Notes: a model not told the origin generated them from the sequence alone. DNA of 64,000 bases from Homarus americanus (GCF_018991925.1 NW_024720773.1:1798447-1862446); one strand, 5' to 3'. Shown: positions 22,320 to 34,400, counted from the first letter of the stretch. Translations and numbers: made by a program.

Positions 22320-23230
22320 ATAGGATCATCGTCGCTTACGCCTGCCCCGCTTAGGACGCTTTGCGGGGATGCCTGCAAATACAAGATCCCAAAGCATGGT
22401 ACAAGGAAGCTTTGAACATATTAGAGAAACGTCACGGCAACAAGCACACTTACGGCTGCCAGCTAATAAAGAAAGCCCTGCGAGGTCCAACTGTGAGACT
22501 GAATGATGCAAAAAGCCTCCAACGGTTCTCAGACGAACTGGGGAATTGCGTGAAGAACTTGAAGGTTCTGGAAGAACTACATGAGATTGACACGTATGAA
22601 TCAATACCAACGTCTGCTAAGAGATTCAAGGGAAAGATAAGGGACGACTATGTGGATAAAGAACATGAATACAAAAGGAAGCAAGGGAAGCCTCCAGGGG
22701 TCGAGTGGATGTTGGAATTCGCAATGGATATGGTCGACAAGGCGGAGGAGGCCCCAAAGGGACAAGGACCGGAGGAACCAAGCAGAATATATGCAGACTC
22801 ACCCTCAGGTCAATCCTCGTCGAGAAAGAAACTTGTGGGTCTGGTGACATCAAGAATAAAGACAACCAGAGAAACGGACGATAAATGCTGCTCGTTATGC
22901 CGCGGAGATCATCTTCTTCAGATGTGCCGGACATTCCTCAGCATGTTCACAGGAAAGCGAACTTCACTCGTAAGGGAAGAGCGTTGCTGCTTCGCCTGCC
23001 TGGGTCGTAATCACCGGATGATGGAGTGCAGCCAGAAGATGGTATGTGGTATAGATGGCTGCTCTGGAGTACACTCGAGGCTTCTGCACTTCGCGGGAGT
23101 TCTGACGAGCAGTGGCAAGGCGCAACGGGGCGAAGTTGAAAGAGGAGAACACCAGGATAGTTCCCAAGGGGTGAAGAGAGCAGTCACTGGGGGCGCCTAC
23201 CAAATGGACATATCACCTGACCACAAGTGA
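22320..23230 (+). pseudogene. BEL gag fragment with zinc knuckles
   Basis: A 289-codon frame open from 22361 to 23230. It begins in the middle of the gag domain (AWYKEALNILEKRHGNK; DUF1759-like). Two Cys/His clusters follow near residues 185-235 (CCSLCRGDHLLQMC and CCFACLGRNHRMMEC, with CGIDGCSGVHSRLLH). BEL gag usually has another 150-250 residues upstream; these are absent, so the 5' leader joins a truncated gag. Confidence 0.85.
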
Positions 23231-23439
23231 CCTAGAATGAGTCAACTTAAGTCCATTATGCCGCCACCGGACTCGAAGACCAGTGGAGTAAAATCATGGA
23301 AGACCGAAGCACCATGAGGAAAGGGACTGGGAGTAGACAAACCGGGCTGGTGACCACGAATAAAGGAAATCCGCATAGATGGGTCAGGGAAACCATAACC
23401 AACAACGGAAGCGATGATCGGCGTGAAGAACCCAACGAT

Positions 23440-24240
23440 TGGGAGTTGTGACTACAAGGGTCAAGCAGAATCGCACTTCCAATAGTGAAAGTCAGAGTGG
23501 AGGAGAAGAACCAAGAGGCGAAAGGAGCAGTGGTCACCGGAGCTCTCTTTGATTCAGGCAGCAACAGATCATATTGCATGCGTAGCCTAGGTAAACGGCT
23601 GCAAGCAGAGGGAAGGCCAGTTTCCCTCTCCATTGGAACGATCATCAAAGAAAGAAATAGTGTAAACACCGAAGAGATAAATCTAAAAGTGGTTAGCGTA
23701 GGAGTGAGAAAGAGCCAATCCATCACTATCCCCAAGGTCATTGTTGTTAAGAATCTGTCGTCTTCTCTGAGAGCGTTGGTCGCAGACACCCAAGACGTCA
23801 CCACGTGGGAACACCTCCGAGGTACTGCGCTACGCCAAGCACCGAAAAGAGTGGATCTCCTGATAGGCCTGGATGTACCACCGTTAGAAGTGGGACCGGG
23901 AAGGACGGAGAGTCGTTTGCAACACGCACCCTTCTAGGCTGGACTATAAATGGACTGCTTGGAACGGTGAGCAGTGATAATGCCTTGATCAACCACCTCG
24001 TCAGAATGGCAACACCGAGCTCGGAGACAAATCTAGAAAAACAAGTCAGGCACTTCTGTGAATGCGACTCCGCCTACAGTAACGATGATCCCGTCTCTGT
24101 CGAAGACAAGAAAGTCCCGATGCAGTGGTCATCGTCAGTTACTCAAGTGGACGGACACTACAAACTTCCCATCCCGTTTCACCATGATGAACCGGGACTC
24201 CCAGGCAATAAGAAGCTTGCGAACAACGATTGGCGGGATT
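23440..24240 (+). pseudogene. BEL aspartic protease region
   Basis: The frame from 23485 to 23937 contains FDSGSNRSY (DUF1758-type retropepsin active site, D-S-G) and LLIGLDVPPLEVGPGR at its end. A frame change near 23900 leads to the 23805-24242 frame with TLLGWTINGLLG and DEPGLPGNKKLANND, which is the standard linker into BEL reverse transcriptase. At least one frameshift separates this part from gag. Confidence 0.8.
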
Positions 24241-25750
24241 GAGAAAACGTCTCCTGAAGAACCCAGGGCTCTCTCAGAGGTGTCAAGAAGAGATGAGGCG
24301 TCTAATCGATGAGGGACATGGTGAGCAGGTCCCACGCCAAGAACTCAGTGCTGCGCCAGGAAAGACCTGGTATCTCCTACTCCACCCTTGTTGAATCTCA
24401 ACAAGCCAGAAAAGGTGAAGATAGTTTTTGATTATGCAGACGTGTAGGAGTCGGTGGCATTGAACAGACAGGTGATGCAAGGGCCAGACCTTAACAACAA
24501 ACTGATGGGAGTCCTCATCAGATTCAGACAAGGAAAAGTGGCACTCATGGCTGATATCAAGGCAATGTTCCACCAAGTGTGAGTAGTACCCGAACATCGA
24601 GACGTCTTACGATTTTTATGGTGGACGGACGACCAGCTGCCAGAGCCCCTCACCACTTACCGAATGACAGTAAATCTCTTTGGGGGTATGTGGAGCCCTT
24701 CATGTGCCGGGTATGCGCTACAACGAACATTCCATGATCACGGGGAGAGTTTCCTTGACGACATCAAGAAAGCGAATCGTAACTTCTACGTTGACGATCT
24801 GGTTCTCTCAGTAGATTCAGAATTACGAAGTGGGTCAGTAATCACAAGGAAGTCCGCCAGGCAATTCCACAGACAGAGAAAGCCGTGGGAATAAAGGAAG
24901 TAATTTTGAAAGACGACAAGCTCCCCACTGAACGAGCGCTGGGAATCTTGTGGGACCTGAAAAAAGACGAACTCGCGGTCCGGGTCCAGATCCCTAACAA
25001 ACCGGAGACGAAACGAGGCCTTCTGAGTATGGTCAGCCCCATATATGACCCACTGGGACTCTTTGCTCCGAGCGTCATAAGAGCCAAAATCATATTCCAA
25101 GATGAGTGTAGACGAGGTGTTGGTTGGGATGAACGAATGGCTGAACAGAACAGGGTGGCATGGCGAAGATGGCTAGATGAACTTCCTCACCTATCACGGG
25201 TACACGTTCCACGGTGCTACCGATCCGAGGATACAAATCCAGTGGCTTCCGTGCAACTACACCATTTCTGCGACGCCTCCCAGCAAGAATATGGAGCTGT
25301 ATCGTATCTGAGGACCACTTGTGAAGATGAAACCCACCATATCTCCTTCGTGTGTGGCAAGGCTAAGCTAGCCCCTCTGAAACAGCAGACCATACCTCGA
25401 CTCGAGCTCTGCGCGGCAGTACTGGCTGTCAAGTCAGGTAAACAACTACGGCGAGAACTTGAATTACAGAAAGACAGATCAGTGTTCTGGACAGACAGTA
25501 CGGCAGTTCTTCAGTATATACGAAACACCGAAAGACGCTTCCATTCCTTCGTCGCCAATCGAGTGGCAACGATACACGAGGAATCCAATGCAGAACAATG
25601 GCGCCACGTGAACTCGGCACTGAACCCAGCCGACGACGCTAGTCGTGGAGCAGGTGGATTCGGGGACCTGCTTTCTTCTTGTTGGAAGAAGACAGTTAGC
25701 CAAAGAGTCCAAGGAGGATTCCAGACCTTACAGACGGAGACCCACAGGTG
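24241..25750 (+). pseudogene. BEL reverse transcriptase and RNase H
   Basis: Reverse transcriptase blocks in order: KVKIVFDYADV (24415, followed by TAG), [42 protein letters not shown] and FYVDDLVLSV with the YVDD catalytic box at 24787. The frame then moves to 24885-25751 with LGILWDLKKDEL, SMVSPIYDPLGLFAP, HHFCDASQQEYGAV (RNase H start), IPRLELCAAVLA, FWTDSTAVLQYI and LNPADDASRG. The Pao-type arrangement (Peptidase_A17 family region) is clear. A frame change near 24840 and several stops make it non-functional. Confidence 0.88.
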
Positions 25751-25789
25751 AAGAAGGAAACCACGGTGCTGACGATGAGAGCTGACCAT

Positions 25790-26149
25790 GGGGAGGGTAT
25801 CCTCGATAAGCTATGGGCCAGGTACTCCTCGTGGCATCAACTTCTGAAGAGCGTAACGTGGATTAGAAGGTTTATAGAATGGCGGCTTGGGAAGTGAAAG
25901 AACAAACATCACCTAGAAAATCGGCTCAAGGTCAGCGAATTGGAAGATGCGAAATTAGCCGTCTTAAGATTTATGCAAAGGAAGGGGTTCCCTCGAGAAC
26001 TAGGAACGTTGCAACGGGGACAACCCGTGAGAGGTAGCGACGTGAGTCAGCTGGAACCTCACCTAGACACAGATGGTTTGATCAGAGTAGGCGGCCGACT
26101 GAAACCTGCCGCTGTCCACCCAGACCAGAGGAATCCCATACTGTATTGA
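25790..26149 (+). pseudogene. BEL integrase N-terminal linker
   Basis: Frame 25940-26149 with DAKLAVLRFMQRKGFP, LDTDGLIRVGGRL and DQRNPILY, which in BEL elements precedes the H2C2 integrase zinc finger. The frame is cut by the 68-bp insert that follows. Confidence 0.75.
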
Positions 26150-26217
26150 ATTGAATTGAAGCAGTTTATTTAGCCAGAAAAACACAGATACAGAGTGGAT
26201 AATAATAACAATATTAA
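26150..26217 (-). mobile_element. Short LINE/SINE 3'-end insert in integrase
   Basis: About 68 bases with no counterpart in BEL integrase separate NPILY from MAELIVREVH. On the minus strand it reads TTCTGGCTAAATAAACTGC followed by a (TTCAA)-type tail, which looks like the 3' end of a non-LTR element. No target duplication could be defined. Confidence 0.5.
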
Positions 26218-27345
26218 CATGGCTGAGCTCATCGTGAGAGAGGTACACTTGACTAGAGCTGGACACTCAGGACGAGTACACACACTTGCCATAATACGTG
26301 GGACATACTGGATACCTAAGTGCTGCAAATTACTCGACCGCACAATACGGACGTATGTGACTTGTCGGGGTAGCAACTGGAGGCCAACCCATAAACGCCA
26401 AGCCGACCTGCCAGAAGATCTAGTGCGCCCAGGAGGCCAGCCGTTCACCTACACTGGAATTGATTGCTTCGGCCCTTTTGTGGTTAAACAAGGCCGAGCC
26501 CGGGCGAAGAGATGGAGATGCTTGTTCACTTGTCTGACCACCAGAGCCATACACCTAGAAGTCTTCACCTCACTAGACACCGACTCGTTAGTTAACGCCC
26601 TGAGAAAAAGATTCACCTGCCGCAGGGGACCTCCCAAGCGTATTCGGTCTGATTGGGGAACCAACATGAATGAAGCTAGCCGAGAGTTACGAGAGGCGGT
26701 GAGCGACTGGAATAACAGTGACAAGGTCGGGAATGCCCTCCTACAGAAACAAATAGAATGGCAGTTCAATCCCCCGACAGCCTCTCATATGGGCGGGGTG
26801 TGGAAGCAACAAATCCGCACTGTAAGGAAGGTTCTCCAGGGAGTGGTGGGCACCCAGACACAAGACGATGAACGACTCAACACTTTGTTCTGCGCCGTAG
26901 AAGAGATCGTCAACGGAAGGCCCATCACCCCAATGTCTGACGACCCAAAGGATCTAGAAGCACTAACACCGCTTCACATACTACGCATGAACCCGGAGAC
27001 ACTGCCCACCGGAGGCGATCGGTCCATGGCAGAAGTGTACCGACAAAGATGGAAGCATGCCCAATTCATCGCGGACCAGTTTTGGAAGAGGACAAAAATT
27101 CTTCGAAACTCGAAGCAATCTCCGCGCTGGGGGATATCGTAATCATCTCTGGACACCCCCCTCCCCAGGAGTCGGTGGATGCTAGGGAGAGTATTGGAGG
27201 CACTACCGAGCGAAGATGGCCTGGTGCGAAGTGTCAAAGTGAAGATAAGGAACTCGGTGATAATACGCCCAGCGACGAGAGACACCCGTATTATTAAACA
27301 GCAACTTCCCTTGAAGAGGGTCGTCGTGTTTCAACCCGAGTTTTA
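26218..27345 (+). pseudogene. BEL integrase
   Basis: Frame 26219-27142 begins AELIVREVHLTRAGHSG (zinc finger histidines; the expected final Cys pair appears only as TYVTCRGSN). The core has D in YTGIDCFGPF and D in RSDWGTNMNEA. The catalytic glutamate position in HMGGVWKQQIRT is Lys, where BEL elements have Glu. REVVNGRP-like and LTPLHIL motifs follow. The reading continues in another phase after 27142 (RSVKVKIRNSVI, then LKRVVVFQPEF and stop near 27345). The end lies inside the left palindrome arm. Confidence 0.85.
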
Positions 27346-27423
27346 AACTAAATGAGTCCTGAGGGACACCGCAGTACAGTACTTAACGGGGTGATGTGGC
27401 GGTAAAATTAACTAATTCCAATA
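27281..27423 (+). repeat. Palindrome left arm, 143 bp
   Basis: Reverse complement of 27438-27580 with four mismatches and no gap; separated from it by 14 bases. It includes the last codons of the BEL polyprotein. Confidence 0.95.
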
Positions 27424-27437
27424 AAATGAATTTATAA

Positions 27438-27580
27438 TATTGGAATTAGTTAATTTTACCGCCACACCACCCCGTTAAGTACTGTACTGCGGTGTCCCTC
27501 AGGACTCATTTAGTTTAAAACTCGGGTTGAAACACGACGACCCTCTTCAAGGGAAGATGTTGTTTAATAATACGGGAGTC
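27438..27580 (-). repeat. Palindrome right arm, 143 bp
   Basis: Inverted copy of 27281-27423. After it the normal BEL 3' region resumes at about 27581 and reaches the polypurine stretch GACGGAGGGAG before the LTR. Confidence 0.95.
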
Positions 27581-27645
27581 ACAGCCTCTTGGAAGGGGTA
27601 GGAGAGAGTGAACCTAATGGTAGGCCGTGATTTCGAGCGAAGCCC

Positions 27646-27656
27646 GACGGAGGGAG
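27646..27656 (+). promoter_or_regulatory. BEL polypurine tract
   Basis: GACGGAGGGAG directly before the 3' LTR; expected plus-strand primer. Short and slightly interrupted by C. Confidence 0.6.
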
Positions 27657-28104
27657 TGTTGCCGCCACGCACAATTGTGCGCGCCAGGAAAATGTGTTAG
27701 TGAAGAGACTGTTTACAACTAAGATAGATGACTAAGCGGGCTGAAGGCTCGCAGCTGCCCATGTGACAGCCTGAAGTCAGACTATCATCTTCTCCTGTAG
27801 AGGCAACATCTTGATTCTCGTTAGCCAACATTTCTCCTGCAGGACATCGTATTTGTTCTCGTTGGTCTAACCCTACACCCGTAAAACGCGAGTGTGATTG
27901 TGAACTGTTGAATCCTTTGAGAACACTAAACGACTTTAATAATTGGAGTTAATGATCATATTGTTCAAACTGTGTGTTGCGATGTACCAGCAGTTGTTAC
28001 ATGTGAGATGTATTCAACAGGTTTTGACCAAATTATATTCATCGCGTCAACGTAGAGAGTCTTATTGTCCTGAGCAGCCACAATCGCTCTTATGAGCGAT
28101 TACA
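27657..28104 (+). repeat. BEL 3' LTR
   Basis: 448 bp, starting TGTTGCCGCCACGCAC and ending GAGCGATTACA. It has only one copy of the unit that is duplicated in the 5' LTR, plus scattered substitutions and a small insertion near 27815 (TTGATTCTCGT). Confidence 0.88.
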
Positions 28105-29440
28105 CTGATATCTGCAGTGTTAAATATAAACTGTATGAAACTCTCAGAATCTGTTGGAAATGGTGCGTGAGAACTCATTAAAGATCACTGGTAACGCTTC
28201 ACCTCTTGGTAAGAAACAGACATACATAAAACATTCAACAGATCAATCAAATCACGTGATGCATGTTTACGATGAATGTTAACACATAAACTTAGCAACA
28301 CTGGGGATATATATGACTTTGGACTGGTAGCTGAAATAATGGATTGTTGTATTGTACTTATCCTACAAGTGCACTCTTCATTCTGCAATCCAGGTTGGTT
28401 TATGATTCCCTTAAGAATTTTCATTGTATTAGAAACAGTGTTGTCTTCCATTGTACTAAGTGATTGTGGTATATGGTATATGCTACAGTTATATACAGCT
28501 GAACGAATGTCCTCCCGGATTATGGTAAGCTGCTGTTTCAACAATGCGCAATCGTTCAGACTTGACGTTCGTACACTTACCACTGCTATACCAGGTTTCA
28601 TGTAGGATTTCACAACTTGTGTCTAGAAAACAATAAACACTTTCTCTACCAGGAATGTTACTGATTACTAATTTATCTCCAAAATATTCACACAGCTTTG
28701 TTTGCATTTGTTTTCGTGAATAACGAGCCACATCATCAGGAAGGTACCCATCCATTATATCAGTAACTCTGACATAGAATATTGACATTCATCATTGTCA
28801 ACAAGAAATTCACAACGCTTGTTAAAAACCATTTCTGGTAAAGAGTAGGTTTCTCTCTGCTTATACTATTTGCGAAAAAAGAAGACTTCAGCTGTTGTGC
28901 TATCTAGTTTCTGCTGCCACTAAGTCAGTAACATTAAATATACGTTACGTTCTAAAACACAACTTCCCCACTCATCATCCGGCTCCTTTGCTCGCTTGAT
29001 CACTGTCTCCTTGAATGGAAGGGTACTTACAAAATGCATCTTATGATGTAAAAAACTGTCTTTACAAAAAATATCTTAAATAATATGCATCAATTCCCCA
29101 AGTAAAGATAGTTTTTTAGCAACTATACTAAACCAAACTTTATTTTATTTTTTCAAATTAGCGTCTTCCCCACAAAACGTGCAATGTTCACGGAAATCAA
29201 ATTACTCTCCAACTGATCGCCGCTTTGGTGGAATGGTTTCTGGTTCATCTTGTAATGATTCTTGTTCCCGTAGATGACGCTTTATGCAGCATTCTTTAGT
29301 GTATTGCTTTCAGTATTCTTGGTGAAGCACAGGTGGTATAGCAATTTCAAACAAATGTACCTTTCCGGCATTTCACCAGGGTAGCGGGGCCGGTATTCAC
29401 ATTATTTACAGAGCCAGCACTCAGTAGCTCCCTGCATATC
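28105..29440 (-). pseudogene. CXC-tail family copy B, N-terminal half
   Basis: Minus-strand blocks from right to left: FDFREHCTFCGED zinc-type motif (about 29215), KMHFVSTLPFKETVIKRAK with EPDDEWGSCV (about 29030-28970), CEFLVDNDECQYS (28830), DGYLPDDVARYSRKQMQ and EYFGDKLVISNIPGRESVYC (28750-28650), SERLRIVETAA (28560), REDIRSAVY (28500), SATSPKSYISPVLLSL and LNVLCMSVSYQEVKRYQ (28330-28190), then APFPTDSESFIQFIFNTADI up to 28105. The family order is kept, but frame changes occur near 28790, 28530 and 28200. Reading continues at 21747 after the BEL element. The start codon was not located. Confidence 0.72.
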
Positions 29441-29934
29441 AAGCACAGTTATGCCATCACTCCTGAAGTAAGACATATGAGTATTATGAAACTATGTAAT
29501 CCTAATAGCATAAGTTCAAAGATCGAAATAAAAATTCTTTTCCAGTAATGAAAATTTAATTTCTGAAAAAACCCCCAGACTAATAACAATATTATGTCCC
29601 TTCTTGTTTTATTAATGATCGTGGCCTTCCGTTCTAATGACATACATATCATTTGCTTCTTCACATCTCACCCCCCCACCTATATACCAACATCTTCCTA
29701 CTGTGTCAATATAATCAAAGTCGTTCTTGATTTTCTGATTTTACTCATAATTGGCGGCCATTTTCTGTTCACGCTTATTATTAAAAAACGGCTTACAGGA
29801 CTTTTGGGAAACTTTTCTTGGCGATTCAGAATTATATTGGGAACACATCTGTGTATTTTCAACTGTCCTAAACATTTCTAGGTTAGGCCCATTTTTTCCC
29901 TAACCTTCCTGGATATAGTTTGCGTGGGGTGCGA
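29441..29934. other. Unassigned DNA
   Basis: No gene or repeat family recognised between copy B and the 18-bp minisatellite. Confidence 0.5.
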
Positions 29935-31573
29935 CGCTTAGTACCACCACCCACCTTCTCCCCACCAGCCACCACCTCCACACTATCCACCAACCACACA
30001 CTACCTCCACACTACCCACCACCTCCACACTACCCACCACCTCCACCTCCACACACTACCCTTGGCACCAACCACACACTACCTCCACACTACCCACCAC
30101 CTCCACACTACCCACCACCTCCACACCATCCCTCAACCACCACACTACCTCCACACTACCCACCACCTCCACACTACCCACCACCTCCACAGGCCCCACC
30201 AACTACACACCACTCACACTACCCACCACCTCCACACTACCCACCACTTCCACACACCATCCACCAACCACCACACACTACCTCCACACTACCCACCACC
30301 TCCACACTACCCAAGCACCACCTCCACACTATCCACCAACCACAAACTACCTCCACACTACCCACCACCACCTCCATACTACCCACCCTCACCTCCACAC
30401 CACCACCCACCAACCACTACACTACTCCACACTACCCACCACCTCCACACACTAACCACCACCTCCACACTAGCCCACCACCTCCACACTACCCACCACC
30501 TCCACACTAGCCCACCACCTCCACACACACTAGCCCAGCACCTCCACACACCAACCACCACCTCCACACTCAACCACCAGCTCCACACTAGCCCCACCTC
30601 CACACACTAGCCCACCACCTCCACACACTACCCATCACCTCCACATACCCACCACCTCCACACTAACCACACCACCTCCACACCAACCCCACCACCAGCT
30701 CCACACTACCCAAACGCACCCCTCCACACTACCCACCACCCACATTACCCACCACCTCCACACTACCCACCTTCTCCCACCATCCACAACACTACCCACC
30801 ACCTCCACACCTCACCCACCACATTACCCACCACCTCCACACCACCCACCTTCTTTCCACCATCCACAACACTACCCACCACCACACTACCCACCCACCC
30901 ACATTACCCACCACCTCCACACTACCAACCACCCACATCCACACCATCCACACTATAAACCACCTCCACACCATCCACACCATCCACTACCTCCACCCTA
31001 CCAACCACCTCCACACCATCCACCACCTCCACACTACCAACCTCCTCCACACCATCCACCACGTCCACACTACCCACCACTTCCACACTACCAACCACCT
31101 CCTCACCATCCACACCATCCACTACCTCCACCCTACCAACCACCTCCACACCATCCACCGAATCATCACCCACCACCTCGACACTACCCACCACCTCCAA
31201 ACTACCCACCACACCTCCACATTAACCACCAGCTCCACACTAACCACCACCACCACACTACCCACCCTCACCTCCACTACCCACTACTTCCACACATTAC
31301 CCACCACCTCCACACTACCCACCACCTCCACACTACCCACTACTTCCACATTACCCACCACCTCCACATTAACCACCAGCTCCACACTACCCACCACCTC
31401 CACACTACCCACCACCTCCACACCACCCACCACTTCCACATTACCTCCACCACCTCGACACTACCCACCACCTCCACACTAACCACCAGCTCCACACTAC
31501 CCACCACCACCATACTACCCACCACCTCCACACTACCCACCACCTACACACTACCCACCACCACCACACTACC
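29935..31573. repeat. Minisatellite, unit 18 bp, left part
   Basis: Units of CCACCTCCACACTACCCA with many variants (CCACCTTCTCCACCATCCA, CCACCAACCACA). Long His/Pro/Thr-rich frames on the plus strand and Val/Gly/Trp-rich frames on the minus strand are repeat translation. It continues at 34629 across a LINE. Confidence 0.95.
30946..31209. repeat. 264-bp block duplicated in the array, copy 1
   Basis: Identical by eye to 35744-36007, with a constant offset of 4798 bases. It starts ATCCACACTATAAACC and includes the unusual CCACCGAATCATCACCCA. Confidence 0.85.
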
Positions 31574-31679
31574 CTCCGAAGGGAGGGTTTCGCCAGTAGA
31601 GAGGGGTCGGGGAAAATGGGAGTCAAAAAACAAGCAGGTCCTGGGAAGTAGTGAAACAGAAGTAGATAATGCTGAAAAT

Positions 31680-32537
31680 ATAGTTCGTCATAATAACAAA
31701 CATCAAAGTAATAAATGTAAAACAGATAGAAACGGAAGAAATATATTGAGTGTTTATTATACTAATAGTAGAAGCCTGTGTAACAAAATGGACCAGCTCA
31801 GGGCCATTGTTAGTAAAGAGAACATAGATATAATTGCAATAACGGAAACATGGATAAATTCAAACAGCAAGCATTTTTTAGCAGAATTTCATATTCCAGG
31901 ATATAACCTATTTAAATCTGACAGAGTAGGAAGGAGAGGTGGCGGTGTAGCAGTGTATATCAGGGTGTCATTAAAAAGCTGCAATAAATCAAACATTAAA
32001 ACAAATAGCGACAATGAAAGTATTTGGGTAGAGATTGGTGAGGGCAGTGAATCCGTAGTCATTGGTGTTATATATAGACCACCTAATTTGAGTAGGAACG
32101 ATGGTAAATTGCTATGGGAGGAAATAAAGAAGGCATCTGATAGAAACAATTTATGTATTCTAGGCGATTTAAACTTTTCAGGCATAGATTGGAAAAATCA
32201 ACTTAGCGATAATGAATCTGAAGATTTTCTAGAAGTAGTACAAGATAGTTTTTTATATCAATTCATAAACTCGCCCACTAGAGGAAATAATATCCTCGAT
32301 TTAGTTCTCAGTAATAATGAAAATCTAGTAAAAGATGTTGGGATTGGAGACGAACTAGGAAACAGTGATCATAAAGCCATATATTTTAACATAATATGGA
32401 ATGGCAGGAAGAAGGAAAATTCAGCCTTGATCCCGGATTTTAGGAAGGCTAATTACGGTAGCTTAAGGAGAGACCTAAGGGATGACCCTATGGTCAAAAG
32501 ATTAATCCCCCCACACCTCCGGAAACTGTCAACTTAG
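31680..32537 (+). pseudogene. LINE endonuclease domain
   Basis: A 263-codon frame from 31746 to the TAG at 32535. Apurinic-type endonuclease motifs: VYYTNSRSLCNKMDQL, ITETWINSNSKHF, RRGGGVAVYI, IGVIYRPPNL, LGDLNFSGIDW, NILDLVLS and GNSDHKAIYF, so the catalytic Asp/Asn and the final SDH are intact. A linker with DFRKANYGSLRRDL leads to the reverse transcriptase in another phase. It is the best preserved part of the element. Confidence 0.88.
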
Positions 32538-34400
32538 GACGGGAGAACCCCGAATTTAATTTAGCAGCTACTTATGAACAATTTATTGAGACAATCCATA
32601 ATGCTCAAAATAAACACATCCCTAAAAGAAAATTCAGATCGATACGAACCAACAAAATGGATGAATAATAGACTCTTAGATCTTCTAGGGAAAAGAAAGG
32701 AGTATATAGAAAAGTTAAGAAAGGCGAAAATCACTTACTTGGTTACTATCAGAACCTAACAAGACAGGTAAAAACAGAAATTAGGAAAGCAAAGAGAAAT
32801 TATGAAATCAAGGTAGCAAACGAATCGAAAAATAACCCCCAAAGCTTTTTATCAACTGTATAAATCAAAGGTTAGAGATACAATAGGTCCCCTTAAAACT
32901 ACGACAGGAGAAATGACTGATGATGAGTTAGAAATGTAGTACGTTAAATAGTCATTTTCGCTCATATTCAATGAAAACCTAGCACAGTTTCCAGAAGTTC
33001 ATAAGGTATATAACGACAGTATAGAAAATATGTTGATGAATATCAATATTACTAGTAACGATGTGCTTAAAGTAATTAACAAACTGAAGCCTCATAAATC
33101 GCCTGGTCCAGACGGGTATATGCTAGAATATTAAAAGAATGTAGAGATGAGTTGAGTTAATCCATTAGCAGTTTTATTTAATAAGTCATTAGAATCAGGC
33201 CTAGTGCCAGAAGCTTGGAAACTTGCAAATGTAGTTCCGATTTTCAAAAAGGGTGATAAATCAATAGCATCAAATTACCGTCCCATTAGTCTCACGTCAA
33301 TCATAGGCAAGTTGCTAGAGTCAATTATTGCTACAAAAATCAGAAGCCACCTTGAAACATTCAACTTAATTCATTCTTCTCAGCGCGGGTTCACCCAGGG
33401 ACGTTCTTGTCTCACAAATTTGTAGCTTTTTCTCAAGTATATAGGCGGTGAATAATGATAAGTCATATGATATGATTTATTTAGATTTCAGTAAAGCATT
33501 CGATAGAGTCCCTCATGAGAGATTGATAAGGAAGGTAAGCACATGGAATAGGTGGATCAGTATTAAAATGGATTAGGTCATGGTTAACTGGTAGGAAACA
33601 AAGAGTCAGCATAAATGGATTAAAGTCAGACTGGGGTGCGGTCAAAAAGCGGAGATTCCCCAGGGATCTGTATTAGGCCTCTGCTGTTTTGTTATATTCG
33701 TGACAAGTCTTGATTTAGGCATAACTAGTAGGATTAGTAAATTTGCAGATGATACCAAAATGGGGGAAGTGATAAATTCAGACAGTGACTTTGGTACATC
33801 GAGATCTAGATACCTTACATAGTGGTCAGTAAACTGGCAAATGAATTTTAATACTGATAAATGCAAGGTACTACAGATAGGGAAGACGAATACAAACGTT
33901 AAGTATAAACTAGGTAACACGGAAATAGAAAACTCAGTTTGTGAAAAAGATCTAGGTGTATTTGTTAGCAACGACTTGAAACCTAGAAAACAATGTATTA
34001 GCGTTCGCAACAAAGCAAACAGGATTCTTGGGTTCATATCTAGGTCTGTGAGTAACAGAACTGCTGACGTTATCTTGAAACTTTACCTAGCATTAGTGAG
34101 ACCACACATGGATTATGCGGTTCAGTTCTGGTGTCCTTATTATAGAATGGACATAGATTCTTTGGAGAGAGTACAAAGAAGAATGACAAAAATGATCCAT
34201 AAAATTAGAAACCTTCCATATGAAGAAAGACTGAAAAGCTTAGGCTTACATTCATTAGAGAGGCGTAGAGTTAGGGGAGATATGATAGAGGTGTACAAGT
34301 GGGTAAGTGGGATTAACAAAGGTAAAATGGAAGATGTTCACAGAAGCTCAGTAATAACGAAATAACTAGAACAAATGGCTTTAAATTAGATAAATTCCGA
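32538..34400 (+). pseudogene. LINE reverse transcriptase, frameshifted
   Basis: Blocks in order across several phases: NKLKPHKSPGPDG (33080), PEAWKLANVVPIFKKGDKS with NYRPISLTSIIGKLLES (33208-33325), SQRGFTQGRSCLTNL (33380), MIYLDFSKAFDRVPHE (33475), a GSVLGLCCFVIF-like segment (33666), FADDTKMG (33745), NFNTDKCKVLQIGK (33844), EKDLGVFVSNDLKP (33945), LVRPHMDYAVQFW (34093) and LERVQRRMTKMIHKIRNL (34160). The FADD catalytic box is present. At least six frame breaks show it is dead. Confidence 0.88.

Larger units (their letters stand above)
21748..28104 (+). mobile_element. BEL/Pao LTR retrotransposon, degraded
   Basis: A 6.4-kb element with LTRs at 21748-22306 and 27657-28104, starting TGTT and ending ATTACA. 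Order is gag with zinc knuckles, aspartic protease, reverse transcriptase, RNase H, integrase, as in BEL/Pao. The flanking five bases TTGAC (left) and CTGAT (right) fit an original TTGAT target with one transition in each copy; the joined flanks give the family reading frame of CXC copy B. The gag N-terminus is missing, many stops and frameshifts are present, and a 300-bp palindrome occupies the 3' end. The element is inactive. Confidence 0.92.
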
